DNA of 39,040 bases from an uncultured Lachnospiraceae bacterium (GTDB lineage Bacteria > Bacillota > Clostridia > Lachnospirales > Lachnospiraceae): contig CAOKPU010000027.1 in NCBI GenBank assembly GCA_948470755.1, positions 1 through 39,040 of the forward strand, in the 5' to 3' direction. Below are positions 9,144 to 16,641 of the stretch, one piece after another. The position numbers and the translations under genes are program-made. Every line of letters starts with the position of its first letter. The stretch's first letter is position 1. The notes beneath the pieces were generated by a model. That model saw only the letters and a list, made by a program, of their open reading frames with translations, made no database searches and had not been told where the DNA came from.

Positions 9144-12100
9144 TTATTTAAAATAACGGATGCCTGATTCAAAAATCCTCATATCCTGTTCCCCATAAAT
9201 ATTCATCGCAACAGCATCCCCGCGCCGTTCCACATGAGCCATTTTCCCAAAACATCTGCCGTCAAAGGACGTGATCCCCTCGATCGCCCCATAAGAACCG
9301 TTAATATTCCATTCCTCATCCATAGAAACATTGCCGTCAAAATCTGCATACTGAGTAGCCACCTGTCCGTTTGCAAACAGCTTATCCACCCATTCCTTCG
9401 GGGCTACGAAACGCCCCTCCCCATGAGAAGCCGGAATTGCATATGTCATACCCAGCCCCGCTTCCTGCAGCCACGGCGATTTATTGGATACCACCTTGGT
9501 ATATACCATTTTGGAAATCAGACGGTTAATTGTATTAAATGTCAGCGTAGGGGAATTCTCATCCTGCCCTGTCACATCCCCAAAAGGCACCAGCCCCAGC
9601 TTGATCATCGCCTGGAACCCATTGCAGATTCCAAGGGCAAGCCCGTCCCTTTCCGATAAAAGACGGATCACCGCATCCTTTATCTTCGCATTCTGGAAAG
9701 CAGTCGCAAAAAACTTGGCGCTGCCGTCCGGTTCATCCCCGGCGGAGAAACCTCCGGGGAACATGATGATCTGAGCCCCATTAATGGCTTTTTCAAATAT
9801 ATCCACAGACTCCCTGATATCCTCCGCCGTCCGATTCTTAAACACCTTAGTGACCACTTTTGCCCCGGCGCGCTCAAAGGCTTTCGCACTGTCGTATTCG
9901 CAATTAGTGCCTGGGAATACCGGAATAAACACCGTAGGCCTTGCTACTTTTTCTTTACAGATATAAACCTTGTCCGCCTTGTATATCGGGGAATCCACAA
10001 GATCTTTCCCTTTTACCGCTTTTGTAGGGAACACTTTTTCCAGTTTGGAAGTCCATGCCTCTAATGCTTCCTCCATGGAGATAGATATTTCCTTATACAC
10101 AAATCCTGCACCTTTTGTTACTTCCCCTATTTCGCGGCAGTTTTCCACCTCTTTCAGTTTCTCCAGTTTGTCTGCCGGCACTTCCGCTACAATATCCCCT
10201 AACCCGTTCTCAAACAGTTCTTTTACGGAAAGGCCTTCCGAAAGCCGGATGCCCATCCTGTTGCCGAAAGCCATCTTGCTCAATGCGGCTGCGATCCCTT
10301 TTGCATCCACGGCATAAGCGGAGATAATCACTCCTTCACCTATCAATGCCGTAATTTGATGGTAAAGCTCCAACACATCTTCATAAACCGGGATATCATA
10401 TTCATCTTTCTCTATCCAGAACTGAACCAGTTTATTGCCTGCCTGCTTTAATTCCGGCGTAATGATATTGCCCGTCTTTGCCACATCCACTGCAAACGAT
10501 ACAAGCGTAGGCGGCACATCGATATCGTTAAAAGTACCGGACATACTGTCCTTGCCTCCTATGGAAGGCAGGCCATATCCGATCTGCGCATCATAAGCCC
10601 CAAGCAGCGCGGCAAAAGGCTGGCTCCAGCGTTCAGGATCCGACGTCATCCTCCGGAAATACTCCTGAAACGTAAAGCGGATATTCCTACAGTCCCCGCC
10701 GCTGGCCACAATCTTGGCCATCGACTCGGTAACTGCGTAAATCGCTCCGTGATATGGACTCCAGGAAGACAGATACGGGTCAAAACCATAACTCATCATC
10801 GTAACCGTATCCGTCTTTCCCTTCCATACCGGAAGCTTCGCCACCATTGCCTGAGTCTCCGTCATCTGATATTTGCCGCCGTATGGCATCAATACACTGG
10901 CCGCGCCGATGGAAGAATCGAACATCTCCACAAGCCCCTTCTGGGAACATACGTTCAAATCGTTCAGGCTGGCAAGCCATGCCGCCTTCACGTCCCCTTT
11001 TTGCAACTGGTCTTCCACTTCTTTAATTGCAATCTTCCGGAAATAATTCTCCTCCTTTTCCGGGATATCTACTTTGACATCGGTTTCCTGGTGTGCGCCG
11101 TTGGTATCCAAAAAAGACCTCTTAATATTAACGATTTCCTTTCCCCGCCATTTTAAGATCAGCCGGGGGGCCTCCGTCACCTCCGCCACCGGCACCGCTT
11201 CCAGATTTTCTTCCGCAGCATAACCAAGGAAAGCTTCTACATCTTTCGGCGAAACCACTACCGCCATCCGCTCCTGGGATTCGGAAATAGCCAGCTCCGT
11301 GCCGTCCAGCCCCGCATATTTTTTCGGCACTTTATCCAAATCCACAATAAGCCCTGGCGCCAGCTCCCCGATCGCTACCGACACGCCCCCGGCTCCGAAA
11401 TCATTGCATTTTTTAATCAGGCGGCTGACCTCTTCCCGCCTGAAAAGCCTTTGTATCTTCCGCTCCGTAGGCGCATTCCCTTTTTGCACTTCCGCACCGC
11501 AAGTTTCAATAGAGCTTTCCGTATGCACTTTGGAAGATCCAGTGGCGCCGCCGCAACCGTCCCTTCCCGTCCTTCCGCCTAACAAGATGATCTGATCCCC
11601 CGGATCGGAATTTCCCCGGATGACATTCCTTCTGGGCGCAGCGCCCATGACCGCCCCAATCTCCATCCGCTTCGCCACATAATCGGGATGATAGATTTCT
11701 TTCACATATCCCGTAGCCAGCCCAATCTGATTCCCATAGGAAGAATAGCCGCCTGCCGCACCGCGGACCAGCTTCTTCTGGGACAGCTTGCCCTTCAATG
11801 TTTCTTTGACGGGTGCGGTAGGATCCGCAGCGCCCGTCACGCGCATAGCCTGATATACATAACCGCGTCCGGAAAGAGGATCCCTGATAGCTCCCCCAAG
11901 ACAGGTCGCCGCACCGCCAAAGGGTTCTATTTCGGTAGGATGGTTATGCGTCTCGTTTTTAAAGAATACAAGCCATTCCTCGCTCACCGGCCCTTCCCCA
12001 TAATCCATTTGCACCGGGACGATGATGGAACAGGCGTTGATCTCATCCGACTCTTCCATATCATCCAGCTTTCCATCCTTTTTCAGCTTCCTCATAGCCA

Positions 12101-12941
12101 TCAGGGCCAAATCCATCAGGCAGACAAACTTATCCTTCCTTCCCTGAAAAAGTTCCTCCCTTGTATCCAAATAACTCTGATAAGTCGTTTCAATCGGCGA
12201 TTTATAGTATCCTTCCCCGAATTCCACTTTTTTCAGTTCGGTAGAAAACGTGGTATGCCGGCAATGATCCGACCAGTAAGTATCCAATACGCGAATCTCC
12301 GTCATCGTGGGATCTCTGTCTTCTTCCTCATAAAAGTATTTCCGGATATGCTTAAAATCCTGAAAAGTCATGGCTAATCCCAGCGAATGATACAATTCCT
12401 TCAGCTCATCTTCCGGCATTCCTTTAAATCCTTCCAATATAGAAACGTCTCCCGGCTCCTCAAATTCCGTTACCAACGTCTCGGGCTTTTCCATATCCGT
12501 TTCCCGGGAATCCACCGGATTAATGCAGTACCCCTTTATTTTTTCAAAATCATCATCGGAAATATCCCCGGTAATCAGATATGTGACCGCAGTCTTTATC
12601 ACCGGCTGCTCGTCCTCTTTTAGAAACTTCACGCACTGGACGGCCGAATCCGCGCGCTGGTCGAACTGCCCCGGAAGAAATTCCACGCCAAAAACCCGCC
12701 CGCCTGCAGGCACATCAAACTTTTCCCTATATAGGATATCCACCGGCGGCTCTGAAAAGACGATCCTGCAGGCTGCCTCAAAAATATCTTCGGAAAGATT
12801 CTCCACATCATAGCGGGTCAGCACCCTGACATCCTCCACATTCGGGATGTTCAGATAACTTTGAATCTCCTCCTTCAATTCCCTTGCTTTTACTGCAAAC
12901 GGTTTCTTTTTTTCCACATATATGCGCTTCACATTTCCCAT
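9144..12941 (-). CDS. purL: Phosphoribosylformylglycinamidine synthase, single-chain
   Basis: Catalyses step 4 of purine synthesis, converting FGAR, glutamine and ATP to FGAM. It is 1265 residues, the fused form used by many Clostridia and close in size to proteobacterial PurL, unlike the PurS/PurL/PurQ split of Bacillus. Visible landmarks: DTYWSDHCRHTTFSTEL and FKNETHNHPTEIEPFGGAAT in the first AIRS-like half, NDFGAGGVSVAIGELAPG in the middle, and a C-terminal glutaminase with FPGGFSAGDE and the nucleophile motif GICNGFQAMIKLG. The ATG at 12941 fits the family (MGNVKRIYVEKKKPF). GGAGG lies 14 nt upstream, rather far. A TATAAT promoter is close upstream, so the leader is very short and leaves no room for a purine riboswitch. 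Confidence 0.96.
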   Translation of the reverse strand: MGNVKRIYVEKKKPFAVKARELKEEIQSYLNIPNVEDVRVLTRYDVENLSEDIFEAACRIVFSEPPVDILYREKFDVPAGGRVFGVEFLPGQFDQRADSAVQCVKFLKEDEQPVIKTAVTYLITGDISDDDFEKIKGYCINPVDSRETDMEKPETLVTEFEEPGDVSILEGFKGMPEDELKELYHSLGLAMTFQDFKHIRKYFYEEEDRDPTMTEIRVLDTYWSDHCRHTTFSTELKKVEFGEGYYKSPIETTYQSYLDTREELFQGRKDKFVCLMDLALMAMRKLKKDGKLDDMEESDEINACSIIVPVQMDYGEGPVSEEWLVFFKNETHNHPTEIEPFGGAATCLGGAIRDPLSGRGYVYQAMRVTGAADPTAPVKETLKGKLSQKKLVRGAAGGYSSYGNQIGLATGYVKEIYHPDYVAKRMEIGAVMGAAPRRNVIRGNSDPGDQIILLGGRTGRDGCGGATGSSKVHTESSIETCGAEVQKGNAPTERKIQRLFRREEVSRLIKKCNDFGAGGVSVAIGELAPGLIVDLDKVPKKYAGLDGTELAISESQERMAVVVSPKDVEAFLGYAAEENLEAVPVAEVTEAPRLILKWRGKEIVNIKRSFLDTNGAHQETDVKVDIPEKEENYFRKIAIKEVEDQLQKGDVKAAWLASLNDLNVCSQKGLVEMFDSSIGAASVLMPYGGKYQMTETQAMVAKLPVWKGKTDTVTMMSYGFDPYLSSWSPYHGAIYAVTESMAKIVASGGDCRNIRFTFQEYFRRMTSDPERWSQPFAALLGAYDAQIGYGLPSIGGKDSMSGTFNDIDVPPTLVSFAVDVAKTGNIITPELKQAGNKLVQFWIEKDEYDIPVYEDVLELYHQITALIGEGVIISAYAVDAKGIAAALSKMAFGNRMGIRLSEGLSVKELFENGLGDIVAEVPADKLEKLKEVENCREIGEVTKGAGFVYKEISISMEEALEAWTSKLEKVFPTKAVKGKDLVDSPIYKADKVYICKEKVARPTVFIPVFPGTNCEYDSAKAFERAGAKVVTKVFKNRTAEDIRESVDIFEKAINGAQIIMFPGGFSAGDEPDGSAKFFATAFQNAKIKDAVIRLLSERDGLALGICNGFQAMIKLGLVPFGDVTGQDENSPTLTFNTINRLISKMVYTKVVSNKSPWLQEAGLGMTYAIPASHGEGRFVAPKEWVDKLFANGQVATQYADFDGNVSMDEEWNINGSYGAIEGITSFDGRCFGKMAHVERRGDAVAMNIYGEQDMRIFESGIRYFK

Positions 12942-12978
12942 GATGAATCCACTATCCTCCGTTTTTTTAATAATTACC

Positions 12979-13006
12979 ATTATAACTGATATCTCCCATT
13001 TTTCAA
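12979..13006 (-). promoter_or_regulatory. Sigma-A promoter of purL
   Basis: TTGAAA (13006-13001), a 16-bp spacer and perfect TATAAT (12984-12979) on the minus strand. The start would be near 12972, about 30 nt before the purL ATG. Confidence 0.75.
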
Positions 13007-13045
13007 TGGGGATTGGAATATTTCACGCGAATATTTTCAGCCGCT

Positions 13046-13981
13046 TCACTCATGCAGCCGATGCACTAATTGATAAGCCACATCCCCTTCCGCAATCAGC
13101 GATTCCGAATGGGCAAAGAAAACAATCCCATCCGTGGGCGCTAAAATCGTTTCTTTTGCATTCCCCTTATAGGGATCGATAATCTCCGCCATCGCATCCC
13201 CATACCTCACCTCATGCCCGACCCTGGCTTTTCTGCGGAATATCCCCCCGCACATCGTATTGACATCCGTCAGGTCTTCTTGCGTCAGCACATGGCTGAT
13301 ATATCCGCTATGGCTTTCATAGCGGATCATCCCCATCCTCGTTAAGAACCGCAGGATAGCCGCTTCCGACTGCTTTGCACTCTCTTCATCAACAGCCTCG
13401 TTGCTGTTGGTATATAAGGAAAAAGCCGCCGTCTTCCTGTTCTGCCAGTTATAGTTCAACGTCTTGGTGTCGATAGGGCGGGGTTTTCTCACCACTACAA
13501 AAGGCAGGCCGAACAAGTTTGCCAACGATGCATTCTGATAACCGTTTTCAATCATTCGGATATGAGGCACCGAATCCCCCGCCGTATGAAAGCTGGTAAG
13601 CTGTATCCCAAAGCTATAATCCTTAATGCGGTTAAATACCGCAGCCGCAATCCTCTCTGCCGTATCCCCCCATTCCCGGCCCGGAAACTGCCTGCTGATA
13701 TCCGCCGCCTCTACGCCGAAAAAACGCATTCCTATATTCATGGAATAACTGTTTACCACCGGTATCACCATGATTTCCTTGCCGGAACAGATACAGCCCT
13801 TGGCTTCCAGTTCTTTTAGCGCTTTCACCAGTTTAGCGCAGATATACATCTGCTGCACTCCGTTCCCGCGCATGGGGCCCACGATACAGGCCGACTGTTC
13901 CCCTTTCCCGAAACGATACCCCTTAATCGCCATATCCTCCCTGTACGGCAAGGACAAAGTATAAATATCCTCCGCAAACAT
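13046..13981 (-). CDS. AstE/AspA-fold deacylase homologue lacking the catalytic residues
   Basis: A 311-residue protein of the succinylglutamate desuccinylase/aspartoacylase (M14-like) fold, clearly related to its upstream neighbour. In a hand alignment of the two, every catalytic position differs. The zinc motif HGDE of the partner is RGNG here (residues 38-41), the third zinc ligand in DVH is QLT (T129), and the catalytic glutamate in LVVE is SLY (Y190). The fold-level pieces GxxV, DISRQFPG and the C-terminal lipoyl-like beta domain (IIDPYKGNAKETILAPTDG) are kept. It is therefore probably not a hydrolase and may be a regulatory or structural partner. Its ATG immediately follows the partner's TAA (TAAATG), with the ribosome site inside the partner gene. 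Confidence 0.8.
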   Translation of the reverse strand: MFAEDIYTLSLPYREDMAIKGYRFGKGEQSACIVGPMRGNGVQQMYICAKLVKALKELEAKGCICSGKEIMVIPVVNSYSMNIGMRFFGVEAADISRQFPGREWGDTAERIAAAVFNRIKDYSFGIQLTSFHTAGDSVPHIRMIENGYQNASLANLFGLPFVVVRKPRPIDTKTLNYNWQNRKTAAFSLYTNSNEAVDEESAKQSEAAILRFLTRMGMIRYESHSGYISHVLTQEDLTDVNTMCGGIFRRKARVGHEVRYGDAMAEIIDPYKGNAKETILAPTDGIVFFAHSESLIAEGDVAYQLVHRLHE

Positions 13982-14941
13982 TTACTCTTCCTCCCTCGTT
14001 CTCTTCGGCCGTATATCCGTCAATATCCTTGCAAGCAATGCCCCCTTGCTGACCATCGGATATTCCCTTAATGTAAATACAAGCCCGTCCTTCCCGGCTA
14101 TGATTTCTTTTTCCGTCCTTCCTTCAATAGGCGTAATGATTTCCCCGATCTTATCCCCTCTTTTTACAAAATGGCTATGCTCGATAGCCGGTATAAACAT
14201 ACCGCTGCATTCCGCGCGGATGAACTCCACTTCCCCGTCCGTAGAAAGCACCGGATATTGGATCCCATGAGGCTCCTTTTTCCAAATCCCCATTTCATAC
14301 AAAAGGCTGAAAATGCCGTCCACCACCTGTTTCCCATAACTTCGGTTTATCCTCATGCCAAGCCCCATTTCCACCACAAGCGTAGGAACCCCTTTCACAT
14401 TCATAGAATGGGCTAAAGTGGACTCATGCACCGTCTCCGTCGCATTCGTCCATACCATATCCACATTCATATGCCTCGCATAAGGGATCAATTTATCCGC
14501 AAATTCCTCGCAGATGCGGACCTGCGGGATTTCCTTGACAAACCGGCTGCTGGCATGGACATCAATGCATAGGCTGGCTCCCTCCAGATCCTGGATGATT
14601 GCTGCCGCAGCCCTCTCAAACGCCGCTCCCTGCCCGCTTCCCGGGAACATCCGGTTTAAATCTTTCTCCAGCTTAGGGATCATCCGGTCAGCCACCGTTA
14701 TCCCAATAGGGTTTAACGCAGGGTAAACATCAAGAATCCCTTCCAGATATTCCGGTTTTTCCTTTACCCGCCGTATTACCTCATAGCAGACATACTGCCC
14801 CTCCAGTTCGTCCCCATGGATGCCGGATACGATGGCTACCCGCCTCCCCTTCCCCTGAAGGCCTTCCCCCTCCAGTCTGTTCTTTTTTATCACCAGGTTC
14901 TCCCCCGTAGAAAGCCCGATGGAAAACACCGTCTTTACCAT
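13982..14941 (-). CDS. Succinylglutamate desuccinylase/aspartoacylase family deacylase
   Basis: A 319-residue zinc hydrolase of the AstE/AspA branch of the M14-like fold. Family members remove acyl groups from amino acids or related small amides; the substrate here is unknown. Zinc ligands are visible as H42 and E45 (SGIHGDELEG) and H129 (IDVHAS). The catalytic glutamate is E191 (TLVVEMGLGM), and the substrate arginine lies in DLNRMFPG. A C-terminal beta domain (about 230-310) resembles the barrel-sandwich domain of the family. The ATG has GGGAGG 9 nt upstream. It is tightly coupled to the catalytically dead paralogue downstream, which suggests a two-subunit complex. Upstream lie a foldback element and a TetR gene with its own terminator. 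Confidence 0.87.
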   Translation of the reverse strand: MVKTVFSIGLSTGENLVIKKNRLEGEGLQGKGRRVAIVSGIHGDELEGQYVCYEVIRRVKEKPEYLEGILDVYPALNPIGITVADRMIPKLEKDLNRMFPGSGQGAAFERAAAAIIQDLEGASLCIDVHASSRFVKEIPQVRICEEFADKLIPYARHMNVDMVWTNATETVHESTLAHSMNVKGVPTLVVEMGLGMRINRSYGKQVVDGIFSLLYEMGIWKKEPHGIQYPVLSTDGEVEFIRAECSGMFIPAIEHSHFVKRGDKIGEIITPIEGRTEKEIIAGKDGLVFTLREYPMVSKGALLARILTDIRPKRTREEE

Positions 14942-14984
14942 TCATCCATTCCTCCCTTACAATCTTGCATCCCGCAGCAACGTC

Positions 14985-15079
14985 CGGCTGCGGCAGCAAC
15001 CATTTCCCTCTTGTACGTAGCGCGCATCCTGCCGCAAGGTTTTCGTACCATAGGAGATTACAGGACAATTTCCTATGAT
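14985..15079. repeat. 95-nt dispersed repeat, copy 1
   Basis: Aligns without gaps to 22155-22249, with about four-fifths identity by eye. Its right half folds as CATAGGAGATT/AATTTCCTATG with one G-T pair. It lies between the deacylase operon and the foldback element. Confidence 0.8.
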
Positions 15080-15306
15080 GATCCGGGTGTCAAAAGGCCC
15101 GTCCGGCAGATGGCACACTAGATTTGTGCAAACGGCTTTTGCACGATGGAGAGGAGACTCTAAAATCGTGGAAGCCTCTGCTGAACACGATTTTTGCTTT
15201 CCGAGGCTCATCGGAATGTCCCGTGCAACAGAGTGCGCACAAATCTTTTTGTGCCATTGCCGGACGGGGCCGCCGGATGGGCCTTTTGACACCCGGATCC
15301 TATGAT
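15073..15306. mobile_element. MITE-like foldback element with 21-bp inverted ends
   Basis: A perfect 21-bp inverted repeat, GATCCGGGTGTCAAAAGGCC plus C at 15080-15100, has its partner at 15279-15299. Nested pairs follow inward: GTCCGGCA/TGCCGGAC, TGGCACA/TGTGCCA, GATTTGTGC/GCACAAATC, and a central AAAATCGTG/CACGATTTT hairpin at 15162-15194. The 7-mer CTATGAT occurs on both flanks (15073-15079 and 15300-15306), like a target-site duplication. No transposase is encoded; open frames on the two strands give similar peptides because of the symmetry and are not genes. With the 95-nt repeat it fills the 410-bp gap 14942-15351. Confidence 0.7.
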
Positions 15307-15307
15307 A

Positions 15308-15345
15308 CAAAAAGATGCCCCCGCCGCGCACCCGGAAGCATCTTT
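15308..15345 (-). terminator. Intrinsic terminator of the TetR gene
   Basis: AAAGATGC (15345-15338) pairs with GCATCTTT (15318-15311) on the minus strand, with a GC-rich inner section, and the transcript continues TTTTTG. It starts 6 bp after the TetR stop. Confidence 0.75.
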
Positions 15346-15351
15346 GCCCGC

Positions 15352-15939
15352 CTATCCTTCTTCAATTATCAAGCCCTGCATAATGTAAAATACTTCCCGA
15401 TCCACCATTTCTTCCGTGATGCCCCGCGTCTTAGAAGCGATTTTAAGCCCTTCCAGAACATACATAATATTCCTTGCGGCGCCCCTTGCATCCTCACAAT
15501 AAAACTCCCCGGCCTCTGTCCCTGCTTCTATCAGCTTTTCTATGATTTTCACTGCAGCGTCAAACTGCTGCTTGAGAGGATGATCTTTCCTTGGGACTTT
15601 ATTCTGGAAAAAATATTCATAAACCGCTACCGTCAGGCTTCCCTTCCTGCCCAGCAGTTCCTTTTTCTGTTCCTTTAAAAACAATGCCAAAATATCCGAA
15701 GGGGACGCGTCCTGCCCCACTTTTCCCGCAAATACGTCATCCGCCTCTTCCGTTTCCATCTTCAGTACTTCCATAAACAATTCATCCGTACTTGAAAAGT
15801 ATAGATATAGGCCTCCCCGGCTGATCCCACAGGCGTCTACGATATCTTTCATGGTTACGCTTTTATACCCTTTTTCGGTAAAGACTTCCCTCGCCGTTTC
15901 CACAATATACTTTTTCTTCTGCGCTGACTTCTCACCCAT
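15352..15939 (-). CDS. TetR-family transcriptional regulator
   Basis: A 195-residue repressor-type protein. Residues about 8-55 form the TetR helix-turn-helix: AREVFTEKGYKSVTMKDIVDACGISRGGLYLYF is the usual family signature split across helices 1-3. The remainder is a helical ligand-binding and dimer domain with no recognised ligand class. It has AAGGGG 8 nt before the ATG. It lies 41 bp downstream of the DUF6508-like gene and is likely cotranscribed with it. A terminator follows directly, so the deacylase pair further on is probably a separate unit. The target may be its own operon promoter near 16.53 kb; no operator was recognised. Confidence 0.9.
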   Translation of the reverse strand: MGEKSAQKKKYIVETAREVFTEKGYKSVTMKDIVDACGISRGGLYLYFSSTDELFMEVLKMETEEADDVFAGKVGQDASPSDILALFLKEQKKELLGRKGSLTVAVYEYFFQNKVPRKDHPLKQQFDAAVKIIEKLIEAGTEAGEFYCEDARGAARNIMYVLEGLKIASKTRGITEEMVDREVFYIMQGLIIEEG

Positions 15940-15980
15940 CTATACAACCCCTTAGCTTTTGTCTTCCCTTCCGCACCGGT

Positions 15981-16472
15981 TTATACCTGGAACCACATCT
16001 TTTCAGCCCGCGCTTCCATAGGTTTATCCCAATACTCCAATATCTCCTTCATCTTAAGCAGCACCTTCAGGATAGAACCGTTGCTTACCCCCTCCGACCA
16101 TATCTTCCCTTTTGTCATCCCACCCAAGATATATTTCGACAGAATGCCTTTTAGGTTGTTCATATCCTGTATGGTAGCGCGCTCTATCAGGCGCTGTTCC
16201 TCTTCCACCGTCCGGATCCTGTTACGGGAATACACATATGCGTAATTCCGGTCCAGCAGCTTCGTCCTCCTCGCATCCTGTACAAGGCTCATCAACGTAC
16301 TGTCATATACCGGAAAAGCAATCGAATGCTCCCCAATCCCATTCCCTTTATAAAAATCGGAAGCACTGTTCCCTACTTTTGATTCCAGCCACGGTATATA
16401 CCGTATCAGCCTTTCCACATCGGGGCGGTATCCGTTTGCAACCTCATGCATATATAACGTATCTTTTTCCAT
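15981..16472 (-). CDS. DUF6508-like conserved hypothetical protein
   Basis: A 163-residue soluble, basic protein of unknown function. The pattern YIPWLES...GEHSIAFPVYDSTLMSLV, then LLDRNYAYVYSRNRI, then LKGILSKYILGGMTKGKIWSEGVSNG matches what I remember of DUF6508, by recall only. The strongly conserved-looking GGMTKGxxWSEG and FPVYD stretches suggest a ligand or partner surface. There are no membrane segments and no signal peptide. I use the ATG at 16472, which has GGGAG 10 nt upstream; an ATG at 16496 would add 8 residues. It is divergent from the 755-residue gene and precedes the TetR regulator. Confidence 0.7.
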   Translation of the reverse strand: MEKDTLYMHEVANGYRPDVERLIRYIPWLESKVGNSASDFYKGNGIGEHSIAFPVYDSTLMSLVQDARRTKLLDRNYAYVYSRNRIRTVEEEQRLIERATIQDMNNLKGILSKYILGGMTKGKIWSEGVSNGSILKVLLKMKEILEYWDKPMEARAEKMWFQV

Positions 16473-16520
16473 GGCATCCACTCTCCCTAAGCTCATCCAA
16501 AATTTATTTCTTTGAGATAA

Positions 16521-16548
16521 AGTATATCATAAAATGAGGAAATGTACA
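16521..16548 (-). promoter_or_regulatory. Probable promoter of the DUF6508-tetR unit
   Basis: TATACT (16526-16521) with TGTACA (16548-16543) at 16-bp spacing on the minus strand. The -10 is good and the -35 weak. It lies back to back with the promoter of the divergent 755-residue gene. Confidence 0.45.
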
Positions 16549-16578
16549 GCAGCACTTAGAAAAAAGCAATTTCTTCTG

Positions 16579-16607
16579 TTGTATTTGAATATAAAAATCG
16601 TTATAAT
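16579..16607 (+). promoter_or_regulatory. Sigma-A promoter of the 755-residue gene
   Basis: TTGTAT (16579-16584), a 17-bp spacer and perfect TATAAT (16602-16607), about 35 nt before the ATG at 16642. Confidence 0.65.
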
Positions 16608-16641
16608 TAATTTATTCAAAATTTTTTACTAGGAGGACACA

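Noticed and set aside
11688-12377. 229-codon open frame on the plus strand
   Set aside because: Antisense to purL, no ribosome site or recognisable domain.
12942-13045. Possible purine riboswitch before purL
   Set aside because: The predicted start is only about 30 nt before the ATG, too short for a riboswitch aptamer.
14957-15331. Open frames on both strands with matching peptides (HLPDGPFDTRI and similar)
   Set aside because: The similarity on opposite strands is a by-product of the inverted repeat; no ribosome sites. Treated as a foldback element.
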